A stretch of DNA of 57,531 nucleotides. It comes from a virus. The translations under genes were made by a program, and so were the position numbers. The DNA is taken from positions 1 to 57,531 of IMG/VR virus record IMGVR_UViG_3300027777_000042; one strand, given 5' to 3'. The notes beneath the pieces are model-generated. The model saw nothing but the letters and a program-made list of their open reading frames with translations. It did no database searches and was not told the DNA's origin. Shown piece by piece: positions 25,051-32,237 of this stretch; position 1 is the stretch's first letter, and the number at the start of each line of letters is the position of its first letter.

Positions 25051-27144
25051 CTATAGTTCCAATTCTCTTTTTACAACATCATCTGTTTCTTCAGCCAACA
25101 TGCTTAATTCTCCGTAATTGGTAAAGTTACATTTTTTGGCCAATGCATTTGTAACTTTGAAGATGGTAACTCTAGAGCTTTTTCCACGGACTTTTACCAC
25201 TTTACCGGATTCAACTTCACCATAGTTTAACAAAGCTTTCTTAATGTATTGTGCTTTAGCACGGACATCATGACCCCATCTTTCGCAAAGTATTTCCAAA
25301 TGTGTTGGAGTAAATGCAGCAATTCCATCAAGATTCTCAACCACAAAGACACAAAGTTCTTGTGCAAATGCTTCAATCGGACTTTTGCTAGCTTGAATTG
25401 CAATCTGTTTGTACTTAGTGTTGGGTGCAGGCTTTGACGGGTCAAAGTCCGTAATATCACGGTTGTAATACCAATTAAGCACTTTACCGAATCCTTGTTG
25501 TGATCTAGCCCAAAGCATTAAGCTTACCACTTTTGGGTGTGTTTCCAAGTTAGTTAAGCTTTCCGGTTTAAATATGGCTTCCCTTCTTGCACTATCGCCC
25601 ATTCGTGTAATGTAAGGTTTATTTGACGTAAATATAAAGTTCATGAAGTTCTCAATGTTGTATTGAGCTCCATACTTATTATTGATTGCTATTTCACGTC
25701 CAGTAATCATGCTTTTTAACTGAGCCGAATGGTCTTCACGATCCGATGATGGTTCGTTAATCACAATCAGGATTTTATTTTTAAAGATACCGTTAAAATT
25801 GCCAAATAGTTCGTCCGGACCGATGATGATAGCTGGTCCATTTTCACCAAGTCCAAGCATTTCAGCAATGAATTCAGCAACAGCGGACTTTCCAATACCT
25901 TCCACATTACTAACGAATTGTGGTGTGGTGTTGTTTTTCCTGTGAGGAAATTGCACTACATTAGCTACCCAATCGTGCCAATAGTCGGCAAATGCTGGTT
26001 CATCCCTAAAAAAGTACGAACAGAATTCCAAGTATTCAGTCACATCGCCAATTACAGGTTCATGCAACCAGTTACTCAAATAGTTATAACATCCGTCAGG
26101 TGTAATCTTCAAACCTTGGTATTGGGGAAATACACCAACTTTACGGATGTCACACCGTTTTCGCCATTTCTTATACTCTTCAAGCAGTACATATTCCCTA
26201 GTCACTACCTTTGGTGGTTGATTCGGTCTAGTCTGTACTTGTGTAGACTGTAAGAACACATGTTGTGCCGAGTCTATCTTTGCTTTTTGGAAGCTCATGA
26301 TATGACCATCATCTAACCTGATGACATCCCCATTGTACAAGGCGTATTTAGTGCTGAACTCATGAAGCCGAACGTCCAAACTATCTACACCATTCATCAC
26401 AACAGAGGTGCTTGCCAAGACATCAGTCAAAGCTTTACCATCGTTCAAGTGATCATCAATTGCATATTTGGCACCTTTACCCGGTCCAAACCTTCCAACA
26501 CGACACAAATGCACCTCAGCACCAAGACCTCGTAAAACTATGGCTAACTTAGTCTCAGCAAGTGCAACCTGATCATTAGGCTCACCATCATCCTTTGCAC
26601 CATCGTAATCGAAAACAATATAGACCTTCCGATGCGTGACATTGAAATTGGTTTTCCTTTGCCATTGGATTTGCATTAAATCCTTGTGCAAGTGTAAACC
26701 ATTTTTGTCAGTCCATGATGTAACACCGGCAAGCCCAATACAAACTTGCGTCAATTGGTTTGCCATTGCATGTTTAGTAATAGACCAAGTCTTAAATTCG
26801 CCTTCAGTAATTATGATAGGCACATCAACATTGGTAATGATAGATCGCCAATGAACTGTTGGTGGAAAATAGATATGACTGCCACTTGATCTAGCCTGAG
26901 AATATTTCATCTTAGACCGTGGCATCAGCAATCGGACCCTTACGAATCCGGTATCATTTCCATCTATATCAAAATACGGTATTTTTACCGCATGTTCGTA
27001 TGTGTGACCAAGTAAGGATTTTGTAATCTCTTTTTCAAGAAACTGAAGACCAAGACTCTTTTCATCTTGTTCATCAAATTGTCGTTGTTTAAGAAAGTCA
27101 TGGTATAATCCGATCGGTTGTGTTACATGAGACGAAAATCCCAT
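25051..27144 (-). CDS. DNA primase-helicase (TOPRIM DUF3854-like + SF3 DUF5906-like)
   Basis: 697 aa. TOPRIM-like part around residues 105-220: VPIIITEGEFKTWSITKHAM carries the Glu, VYIVFDYDGAKDD the DxD, then YAIDDHLNDG. Superfamily 3 type helicase part from about 350: VSNVEGIGKSAVAEFIAEML with a GxxGxGKS-like Walker A near residue 418, ILIVINEPSSDREDHSAQLK as Walker B region, and FMNFIFTSNKPYITRMGDSA as motif C with the sensor Asn and arginine finger (SARREAIF). The C-terminal 90 residues look like a winged helix. Primes and unwinds DNA at the fork. A GTTACA motif array lies just past its stop. Confidence 0.8.
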   Translation of the reverse strand: MGFSSHVTQPIGLYHDFLKQRQFDEQDEKSLGLQFLEKEITKSLLGHTYEHAVKIPYFDIDGNDTGFVRVRLLMPRSKMKYSQARSSGSHIYFPPTVHWRSIITNVDVPIIITEGEFKTWSITKHAMANQLTQVCIGLAGVTSWTDKNGLHLHKDLMQIQWQRKTNFNVTHRKVYIVFDYDGAKDDGEPNDQVALAETKLAIVLRGLGAEVHLCRVGRFGPGKGAKYAIDDHLNDGKALTDVLASTSVVMNGVDSLDVRLHEFSTKYALYNGDVIRLDDGHIMSFQKAKIDSAQHVFLQSTQVQTRPNQPPKVVTREYVLLEEYKKWRKRCDIRKVGVFPQYQGLKITPDGCYNYLSNWLHEPVIGDVTEYLEFCSYFFRDEPAFADYWHDWVANVVQFPHRKNNTTPQFVSNVEGIGKSAVAEFIAEMLGLGENGPAIIIGPDELFGNFNGIFKNKILIVINEPSSDREDHSAQLKSMITGREIAINNKYGAQYNIENFMNFIFTSNKPYITRMGDSARREAIFKPESLTNLETHPKVVSLMLWARSQQGFGKVLNWYYNRDITDFDPSKPAPNTKYKQIAIQASKSPIEAFAQELCVFVVENLDGIAAFTPTHLEILCERWGHDVRAKAQYIKKALLNYGEVESGKVVKVRGKSSRVTIFKVTNALAKKCNFTNYGELSMLAEETDDVVKRELEL

Positions 27145-27182
27145 TGATATGACCTTTCCTTTGTTTTCTTTGCAGTTGTCTT

Positions 27183-27213
27183 AAGGCCCTAGCTCTAACT
27201 AGGGCCTTTTTTT
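27183..27213 (+). terminator. Strong hairpin with T7 tract, oriented opposite to its neighbours
   Basis: GGCCCTAG and CTAGGGCC form a perfect 8-bp stem, extended by two A-T pairs, around a 6-nt loop; seven T follow on the plus strand. Both flanking genes are on the minus strand, where the hairpin is followed only by TTAAG. It starts just past the DUF932 stop. It may stop plus-strand readthrough or antisense transcripts and act as a weak attenuator or message-end stabiliser for the leftward unit. Confidence 0.7.
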
Positions 27214-27216
27214 ATG

Positions 27217-28191
27217 TTAGATTGCTACTAGTTCTTCGGCCAAATTAACGGCCATTTCTTTATAAGCTATTCCATCACCAAAAAATGCACGATCAATCCG
27301 CACATCTGAGGTTCTACCTTGATGATGATCGACATATTCTGTAACTGCATTAATTAAACCCCAAACAGTATCTTTAGCGGACTTAAGACTGCTACCTTTT
27401 CCAGCACCATTATATAAAGCCATTAGCTGTTGGCTAATACGCTTCGACACAATAGTTTCACCTTTATCGTTTTCGTATGAAGACACAGTTTGAAAGTACT
27501 TTTCAGCTTGTTCCTGTGTGACATGTGATTCAGTCCAGAATTCTAACCTTGTAAGGAATGATGACCATGAAGTTGCAGCCAAACCAAGTTCAGCCTTAAC
27601 TTTATCATGATCAAATGTTGCACGGTGGTTAACACGAACAACGTTTTTAGATTTGCCTGATGTGGCTTCTTGCATTGCAAAACCTAAAGTGTTATTACAT
27701 ACCACACGAACAGATGTGAACATGGCCGTTGTTGCCATTGAACCATCACATGCTGTACCAAGTAATAAATAACCCTTGATTGTATCATCCATGACTTTAG
27801 CTTCTTTACCCATGGAAGCCAATGCCCAGTATTTTCTACCACCACGTAAAACTCCAGCTGTTTCAAGTTCGAAACCAGCTTTATCAGTAAGATCACGGTA
27901 AAACTCTAAAACTTCTTTTGGTTGTACAACATTGTAAGTCTTTGAAACCACTGTCAAAGCATTACCACTGTCGGAACGAACCAAGACTTTTTTACCGGGT
28001 ACTTTATGTGTATCACCATTAAGACGGTACAAGGCATCATGTTCTTCGATGGTGAAGTCCATACCTGCAGCTTGTTGCCATTGCTCGATGCTTTGACCTG
28101 CTTGCATTTGTTGACCAAGTTTGTGCCAAGGCATATCGCCTTTGTATGCAATTGCTGAAAAACCTTTGGTTGAATCGATTTCGTGTGACAT
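27217..28191 (-). CDS. DUF932 phage/plasmid-like protein
   Basis: 324 aa. The family pattern is clear: FSAIAYKGDMPWHKLGQQMQ, DFTIEEHDALYRLNGDTHKV, VLVRSDSGNALTVVSKTYNV, YLLLGTACDGSMATTAMFTS, VRVVCNNTLGFAMQEATSGK. DUF932 (TIGR03299-like) proteins are frequent in phages and plasmids, often early genes; I know no proven biochemical function. It is the first gene of the leftward unit. AAAGGA lies 6 nt before the ATG, with the leader motif CTTAACTTTCT 18 nt upstream and an extended -10 promoter about 53 nt upstream. Confidence 0.85.
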   Translation of the reverse strand: MSHEIDSTKGFSAIAYKGDMPWHKLGQQMQAGQSIEQWQQAAGMDFTIEEHDALYRLNGDTHKVPGKKVLVRSDSGNALTVVSKTYNVVQPKEVLEFYRDLTDKAGFELETAGVLRGGRKYWALASMGKEAKVMDDTIKGYLLLGTACDGSMATTAMFTSVRVVCNNTLGFAMQEATSGKSKNVVRVNHRATFDHDKVKAELGLAATSWSSFLTRLEFWTESHVTQEQAEKYFQTVSSYENDKGETIVSKRISQQLMALYNGAGKGSSLKSAKDTVWGLINAVTEYVDHHQGRTSDVRIDRAFFGDGIAYKEMAVNLAEELVAI

Positions 28192-28450
28192 AGTGAATCC
28201 TTTTATATTCAGAAAGTTAAGTTAATGTGTTTCCACAAGGTTCATTATAACAACATCTGCACAAGTAAACACCTTTTTTAAAAATATATTCAAAATAATT
28301 AATAAATTTGTGCTTATTTATTAGATGTTTAGTATATAATGTCCTTGTGCAATGAATAGCACACCTTATTTTTATGAACTGAAAATAAAGGTATTCAATA
28401 ACAAGTGGTTTGAAAATAAAAGTAAACAACTCAATAAACAAAGGATCAAG
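28192..28450. promoter_or_regulatory. Divergent early control region between the two transcription units
   Basis: 259 bp without a gene, very AT-rich. Leftward promoter: TGTTATAAT (extended -10, hexamer 28244-28249 read on the minus strand) with GTTTAC 15 nt upstream, followed by leader motif CTTAACTTTCT (28210-28221, shared with promoters at 30.6 and 38.1 kb). Rightward candidate: TATAAT at 28335-28340 with no good -35. GTAAAC half-sites stand at 28265-28270 and 28422-28427. A small TGTG-N4-CACA dyad follows the leftward -10. An AAAGGA ribosome site precedes the first rightward gene. Confidence 0.65.
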
Positions 28451-28834
28451 ATGTCGTATCTTACACATAACGAAATTTTTGTAAACCCAAATGGGACAAG
28501 TCTTAAGGGCAATATTAAATGTGGCTATTACTTATTAGTCACTTTATTTGGCCAACCCCATAAAGCCGATGAATACAAGTCAGATGCTGGTTGGGATATT
28601 CTGTTTTTAGATGATGACAACCACAAAGAAATACGAGCCACAATCTACAATTGGAAAGATGGCTTTAATTACTGTGGTGCCAATGGTATTCAAACAGATA
28701 AAATCACCAATTGGCATGTTGGTGGTAACCACAGTTCAGTCGTAAATAGAATTCAAGAAGTTATTGATACATATATCCTTGATTGTCTTGAAAACACTAT
28801 CACAAATTCTAACAAGCACTTTGAGGAAGCCTAA
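28451..28834 (+). CDS. Conserved small phage protein, first gene of rightward unit (127 aa)
   Basis: The start MSYLTHNEIFVNPNGTSLKG has AAAGGA 5 nt upstream; a longer frame beginning at 28352 lacks a ribosome site and runs through the control region. The core GYYLLVTLFGQPHKADEYKS, WDILFLDDDNHKEIRATIYN and WKDGFNYCGANGIQTDKITN followed by WHVGGN is a pattern I have met in small early phage proteins without known role. Cytoplasmic, single domain. First in the operon, so expressed early; possible takeover or anti-host function is only a guess. Confidence 0.65.
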   Translation: MSYLTHNEIFVNPNGTSLKGNIKCGYYLLVTLFGQPHKADEYKSDAGWDILFLDDDNHKEIRATIYNWKDGFNYCGANGIQTDKITNWHVGGNHSSVVNRIQEVIDTYILDCLENTITNSNKHFEEA

Positions 28835-28932
28835 TGGATTACATTAACATTGACAAAATACTGGATGTGGTTTTAGCAGTGCTTATTGGTATTGTTTTAG
28901 CCATTTGTTTAGTTTCATGGTGGAGTAATTAA
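28834..28932 (+). CDS. Single-pass membrane miniprotein (32 aa)
   Basis: ATG overlaps the previous stop (TAATG) and the stop is one base before the next ATG. The product MDYINIDKILDVVLAVLIG-IVLAICLVSWWSN is a short polar start plus one 19-20 residue hydrophobic helix with an aromatic tail. Tight packing between two genes supports translation. Membrane role unknown; size and form fit an early inner-membrane phage peptide. Confidence 0.5.
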   Translation: MDYINIDKILDVVLAVLIGIVLAICLVSWWSN

Positions 28933-28933
28933 T

Positions 28934-29215
28934 ATGTTACCAATTGACTGGCACAGACAAAGAATTAAAACAGGCATGAGTCCTTCAGCCGAAGCACTAT
29001 TGTGTTTAATATCAGTGTATAAAGCAATGACAGTTATGGAATTAGTTGCATTGGCATTAAAAGAAGAAATTGCATCATCAGCAACTATTCACCGCAGCTT
29101 TATGTGGCTTCGTAAAAGTAAGTTCATTAGCATAGAGTTTCATGATGGTAATCAAAGAACTAAATATGTTATTGCAACTAAAAAAGGCGATAAATATATA
29201 GGGGTTGGAAAATGA
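28934..29215 (+). CDS. Small winged-helix-like protein (93 aa)
   Basis: MLPIDWHRQRIKTGMSPSAE leads into helices ALLCLISVYKAMTVMELVAL and EEIASSATIHRSFMWLRKSK, then a strand-turn-strand FISIEFHDGNQRTKYVIATK that looks like a MarR-type wing. This fold would bind DNA. It could be the regulator of the GTTTAC-N4-GTAAAC sites, but nothing in the sequence links them directly. Spacing of 1 nt to the previous gene and 4-nt overlap with the next show operon expression. Confidence 0.5.
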   Translation: MLPIDWHRQRIKTGMSPSAEALLCLISVYKAMTVMELVALALKEEIASSATIHRSFMWLRKSKFISIEFHDGNQRTKYVIATKKGDKYIGVGK

Positions 29216-29385
29216 ATAACAATTTCATATACGAATACGACCAACACGAGGCTGATGAACTTCGTCTTCAAGACCAATTTGAACGTAAGCAACGGCAAAA
29301 ATATGCTGCCCATCCTGATTGTAGGGATCCTGATCATCCCGGTTGTGATAGATGCAGTGAAAGTGATGATGACAATGACGACTAG
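29212..29385 (+). CDS. Small Cys/His/Asp-rich protein (57 aa)
   Basis: Start overlaps the previous stop (ATGA). The product begins MNNNFIYEYDQHEADELRLQ, has a charged helix (FERKQRQKYAAHP), then DCRDPDHPGCDRCSESDDDN. The CxxxxxHxxCxxC arrangement could hold one zinc. It ends 11 nt inside the next gene. Real coding is supported by overlaps at both ends and by the consistent Asp/Glu-rich reading; function unknown. Confidence 0.5.
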   Translation: MNNNFIYEYDQHEADELRLQDQFERKQRQKYAAHPDCRDPDHPGCDRCSESDDDNDD

Positions 29386-30037
29386 AAAAGTAGCAATTCT
29401 TTGCCCATCATATGATGCCAAGGTTCATTGTAACTTTTGCATATCTATGGCTGAAATATTTAGATTGGGTTCGCATATTAAAAGTATGTCAATGCATCTA
29501 AATTTTCTTATGCATGAATCTATTATTGAACGTGCTAGAAATCATTTGCTGCAAGATGCTTATGATCAAGGCATGGATGATTTTGTGTTCATAGATACAG
29601 ATCAGTCATTTGATCCTGCTGCATTTTTTGCTGTACTTGGTCATCAAGTTGATGTTGTAGGTATTCCTGTTCGCATGAAGGATAGTGAAGAACATTACAA
29701 TATTAGACCTGAAGACATGAGTCAGCATACATATGATCCATGGCTTGGTTTATTGGAAGTCAAAAGCATTGGCACTGGATTTTTTCGTTTGTCTAGAAAA
29801 GCCGTCACATATTTAATGGATAACTCCATATCATATTTGGATGGCTTCACCACAAGAAAACGTATGTTCCAATGCGATGTATTTGACAATGGTTATGTGT
29901 CGGAAGATATTAACCTGTGTAATAAGCTAATCAATGGCGGATTTAAAGTCTACGCAGATATTAATCACACATGTGCTCATTACGGTGATGCAACATACAC
30001 AGGTAATTTTGCTGACTGGTATAGGAAACAAGTATGA
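29375..30037 (+). CDS. GT-A type glycosyltransferase-like protein (220 aa)
   Basis: Start chosen at MTTRKVAILCPSYDAKV; the longer frame (260 aa) has 40 extra residues that overprint the upstream small gene. The core is a GT-A fold: beta strand VAILCPSYD, a helix with ESIIERARNHLLQDAYDQG, then DDFVFIDTDQSFDPAAF with the DxD metal/sugar-nucleotide motif, and a C-terminal YVSEDINLCNKLINGGFKVY-ADINHTCAHYG, typical of acceptor-side acidic residues. It could glycosylate DNA, a virion protein or a host surface. A second GT-like gene ends this operon. Confidence 0.65.
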   Translation: MTTRKVAILCPSYDAKVHCNFCISMAEIFRLGSHIKSMSMHLNFLMHESIIERARNHLLQDAYDQGMDDFVFIDTDQSFDPAAFFAVLGHQVDVVGIPVRMKDSEEHYNIRPEDMSQHTYDPWLGLLEVKSIGTGFFRLSRKAVTYLMDNSISYLDGFTTRKRMFQCDVFDNGYVSEDINLCNKLINGGFKVYADINHTCAHYGDATYTGNFADWYRKQV

Positions 30038-30237
30038 ACTGTCCACATTGTGGTGCTTGGAGTTTTGTAAATTACACTAAAATGCCTAGACGCAGAAGAG
30101 AATGCGCTAATGGACACAGGTTTACCACACAGGAAATATGTATTGATGATCAATTAAAAGAAGCAAAACTAACACGAATGCAAGTAGCAAAACTATTTCA
30201 AAAACGTAACTTAAAGGAAAAATCAAATGATGTATGA
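30034..30237 (+). CDS. NrdR-like zinc ribbon, no ATP-cone (67 aa)
   Basis: MNCPHCGAWSFVNYTKMPRR then RRECANGHRFTTQEICIDDQ matches the N-terminal zinc ribbon of the ribonucleotide reductase repressor NrdR (pattern CPxCG...R..RR.RRC..C..RFTT.E). Here the third and fourth ligands are Cys and His (CANGH). NrdR's ATP-cone is absent; only a short helical tail (MQVAKLFQKRNLKEKSN) follows. It may bind DNA as a stripped-down regulator or act as an NrdR antagonist. No ribonucleotide reductase gene is present. ATGA overlap with the glycosyltransferase gene. Confidence 0.65.
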   Translation: MNCPHCGAWSFVNYTKMPRRRRECANGHRFTTQEICIDDQLKEAKLTRMQVAKLFQKRNLKEKSNDV

Positions 30238-30628
30238 TAAAGTAAAAGAATTTAGACTTAAACTTAAACTGCCTGTATCAGATACACCGGCATTATTACA
30301 GCCAGAACACATGAGTTTTTATGCAAGATTTATCATGGAAGAATTAAGCGAACTTATGCGTGCACATGAAAAAGAAAACATGGTTGATGCTGCTGATGCA
30401 ATCACTGATTTAATTTATGTTGCAATGGGTTGTGCTCATCATATGGGTTTACCATTAGAACAGATTTTTAATGTGGTTCATGATGCTAACATGCAAAAAA
30501 CACCTGGTTCAACTAACCGTGGTGTACAACAAGATGCTCAAAAACCTGAAGGTTGGCAGGCACCTGAAGAAAAAATAAATAAAATTTTAAATAAATATTT
30601 GTTTACTTCCCATCAAACCATGGTATAA
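30227..30628 (+). CDS. MazG-like / all-alpha NTP pyrophosphohydrolase
   Basis: 133 aa. The EExxE...ExxD-type metal site reads FIMEELSELMRAHEKENMVD, then ADAITDLIYVAMGCAHHMGL and IFNVVHDANMQKTPGSTNRG. This is the pattern of phage MazG-like/PRA-PH type nucleotide pyrophosphohydrolases, which hydrolyse (d)NTPs to (d)NMPs and may adjust nucleotide pools or alarmones. Two ATG codons stand at the start; AAAGGA is upstream. The stop codon TAA lies inside the -10 box of the next promoter. Confidence 0.8.
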   Translation: MMYDKVKEFRLKLKLPVSDTPALLQPEHMSFYARFIMEELSELMRAHEKENMVDAADAITDLIYVAMGCAHHMGLPLEQIFNVVHDANMQKTPGSTNRGVQQDAQKPEGWQAPEEKINKILNKYLFTSHQTMV

Positions 30629-30652
30629 TCCAACTGTTTACTACGGTAAACA
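30601..30652 (+). promoter_or_regulatory. Promoter-operator cassette A
   Basis: -35 TTTACT (30602-30607), 16-nt spacer, extended -10 TGGTATAAT (hexamer 30624-30629), then 6 nt and a perfect dyad TGTTTAC-TACG-GTAAACA (30635-30652) over the expected start of transcription. A half-site GTTTAC also covers the -35. Downstream at 30665-30676 is the leader motif CTTAACTTTCTA, 15 nt before the ATG. The layout is the same as in cassette B at 38.1 kb. Likely host sigma70 promoter with repressor operator. Confidence 0.8.
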
Positions 30653-30691
30653 ACACTAAACTTTCTTAACTTTCTAAAACAGGAGTATTAA

Positions 30692-30907
30692 ATGGCTAAA
30701 AACCTTAAAATAAAAGTAAACATTGTAAAACGTGAAGATGCAATCATTAAAATTGCACAGGATTTAATAGAATCAGAAGATGATTTGGAATCTTATGTTT
30801 GTGATTTACTAATTGGTGAAACACAACCAGTTACTAAATGGTCTGATCAGGATATCATCGACCATTATGAGTATGTTCACGGTGAAATAATCGAACTTAA
30901 GGATTAA
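30692..30907 (+). CDS. Small acidic protein under cassette A promoter (71 aa)
   Basis: AGGAG lies 8 nt before the ATG. MAKNLKIKVNIVKREDAIIK, then IAQDLIESEDDLESYVCDLL and ITQPVTKWSDQDIIDHYEYV-like helices. No known family. It is the first gene after an internal promoter with operator, so its level is probably regulated separately from the early genes. It shares no obvious sequence with the first gene after cassette B. Confidence 0.55.
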   Translation: MAKNLKIKVNIVKREDAIIKIAQDLIESEDDLESYVCDLLIGETQPVTKWSDQDIIDHYEYVHGEIIELKD

Positions 30908-30912
30908 TCATC

Positions 30913-31407
30913 ATGAATATATTTTTCTTACATCGTGTTCCTAACATTGCCGCACTTTACCATTGCGACAAACATGTAGTTAAAATGATTCTAGAATCAG
31001 GTCAACTACTTGCCACATGCCATCACGAATATGGCAATCCAGTTACATGGAAACCAACACATAAAAATCACCCTAGTGCTGTTTGGGTTCGTCAATCCAG
31101 ACTACATTATGACTATGTTAATGCACTTGGTCGTTGTTTATCCAAGGAATTTTATCGTAGGTATGGTCATCATCATAAATCAAGTCAATTGTTTAATGGC
31201 GAATTAGCATATGCACCTAAGCCTATGTATTCAATGCCTTTAACATGGCAAGATCCTCCGCAATGTATGCCTGATGAATGTAAACACGAAGATGCTGTAA
31301 CAGCTTATCAAACTTACTATCGGCATAAAAAGTCTATCATGTCCATGGTATGGTACAAAGGTCAAAATCATTTTACGCCACGTTTTATGGAGTCAGCAAA
31401 TGTCTAA
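30913..31407 (+). CDS. Conserved phage 'CDKHVVKM' protein (164 aa)
   Basis: The sequence has a distinctive phage-wide pattern: MNIFFLHRVPNIAALYHCDK, HVVKMILESGQLLATCHHEY, THKNHPSAVWVRQSRLHYDY, RYGHHHKSSQL, then MPLTWQDPPQCMPDECKHED and AYQTYYRHKKSIM. Several His, Asp and Glu residues are conserved, as in an enzyme. Some databases relate such proteins to pyrimidine-dimer DNA glycosylases, but I am not certain. It overlaps the dCMP deaminase gene by 8 nt, consistent with a pyrimidine or DNA-repair role. Confidence 0.65.
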   Translation: MNIFFLHRVPNIAALYHCDKHVVKMILESGQLLATCHHEYGNPVTWKPTHKNHPSAVWVRQSRLHYDYVNALGRCLSKEFYRRYGHHHKSSQLFNGELAYAPKPMYSMPLTWQDPPQCMPDECKHEDAVTAYQTYYRHKKSIMSMVWYKGQNHFTPRFMESANV

Positions 31408-31864
31408 TCAGCACAAATGGGATATGCGGTATCTTAATTTAGCTAAGTTAGTTTCAACTTGGTCTAAAGATCCATCTACAAAATGTGGTGCTGTTATTGT
31501 TAACCAGCACAATGAAATTATTAGTGTTGGGTTTAATGGTCTGCCTAAACTTGTCACTGATAACGAGGAAAGGTTGACAAATCGTGACATTAAGTTGAAA
31601 ATGATAATTCATGCAGAAAGAAATGCTATTATTTTCGCTAAAAAAGATCTTAGGAATTGCACAATTTATACATATCCAATGATGGCTTGTAGTGAATGTG
31701 CAGCAATGATCATTCAGGCTGGATTTAGTCGCCATGTTTCCATGTTAAGCCCAAATAAGCATTGGCAAGATTCATGGAAAATTGCAGGCGAAATGTTTGA
31801 TGAAGCTGGTATGGTTGTGGATATCTATACAAAGTCAGAATTGGAGAATGAAAATGTTGATTAA
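31400..31864 (+). CDS. Deoxycytidylate (dCMP) deaminase
   Basis: 154 aa. Zinc and proton-shuttle motif IIHAERNAIIFAKKDL (HAE) and second ligand pair MMACSECAAMIIQAG (PMxxCxxC type, here YPMMACSECA). N-terminal substrate part DPSTKCGAVIVNQHNEIISV and GFNGLPKLVTDN. The enzyme makes dUMP from dCMP, the substrate for thymidylate synthase; a ThyX-like gene is 8.5 kb downstream in the same unit. Full length for the family. Confidence 0.88.
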   Translation: MSNQHKWDMRYLNLAKLVSTWSKDPSTKCGAVIVNQHNEIISVGFNGLPKLVTDNEERLTNRDIKLKMIIHAERNAIIFAKKDLRNCTIYTYPMMACSECAAMIIQAGFSRHVSMLSPNKHWQDSWKIAGEMFDEAGMVVDIYTKSELENENVD

Positions 31865-32228
31865 TGAATTAATAGACCAAATTGTTGAAATTAAAATTAA
31901 ACGTGACGAATGCACAGCATTAGATAAAGAACTTTCTAAAACACAAGCAATGTTAGAAGGTGATTTAATGAATTTAATGTCTACAGCAGGTACAACCAAA
32001 GCTGCTTCTGAAGCTGGTCATTCTGTTACAATGAAAAAAGTTGTTCATCCAACTATTATCGATTGGGATTTGTTTTATGATTATGTTACAAAGACTAAAA
32101 GCTTTGACTTATTGCATAAACGTTTAAGTTCTACAGCTTTCAGAGATCGCTGGGAAGCTAAGGAGGAAATACCCGGTTCCTCCTCTGCAGAAGTCTGGGG
32201 TATCACCGTTACTAAATCACGTAAATAA
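31854..32228 (+). CDS. Conserved small phage protein (124 aa)
   Basis: I start at MLINELIDQIVEIKIKRDEC because GGAG stands 7 nt upstream; an ATG two codons earlier would sit on that site. N-terminal coiled coil (DECTALDKELSKTQAMLEGD), then a basic-acidic core (HPTIIDWDLFYDYVTKTKSF, LLHKRLSSTAFRDRWEAKEE, IPGSSSAEVWGITVTKSRK). The last motif (IPG.....W..+V.KS) is common in phage genes near the polymerase. Overlaps the deaminase by 11 nt. Function unknown, probably replication or recombination related. Confidence 0.55.
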   Translation: MLINELIDQIVEIKIKRDECTALDKELSKTQAMLEGDLMNLMSTAGTTKAASEAGHSVTMKKVVHPTIIDWDLFYDYVTKTKSFDLLHKRLSSTAFRDRWEAKEEIPGSSSAEVWGITVTKSRK

Positions 32229-32237
32229 GGAATTAAT

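Noticed and set aside
27099-27111. CATGGTATAATCC, identical to the -10 region of cassette A, on the plus strand inside the primase-helicase gene
   Set aside because: No suitable -35, no dyad or leader motif, and no plus-strand gene downstream; probably chance within coding sequence.
28352-28450. 33-residue N-terminal extension of the first rightward gene
   Set aside because: No ribosome site at the upstream ATG, and it would cover the control region; the downstream ATG has AAAGGA.
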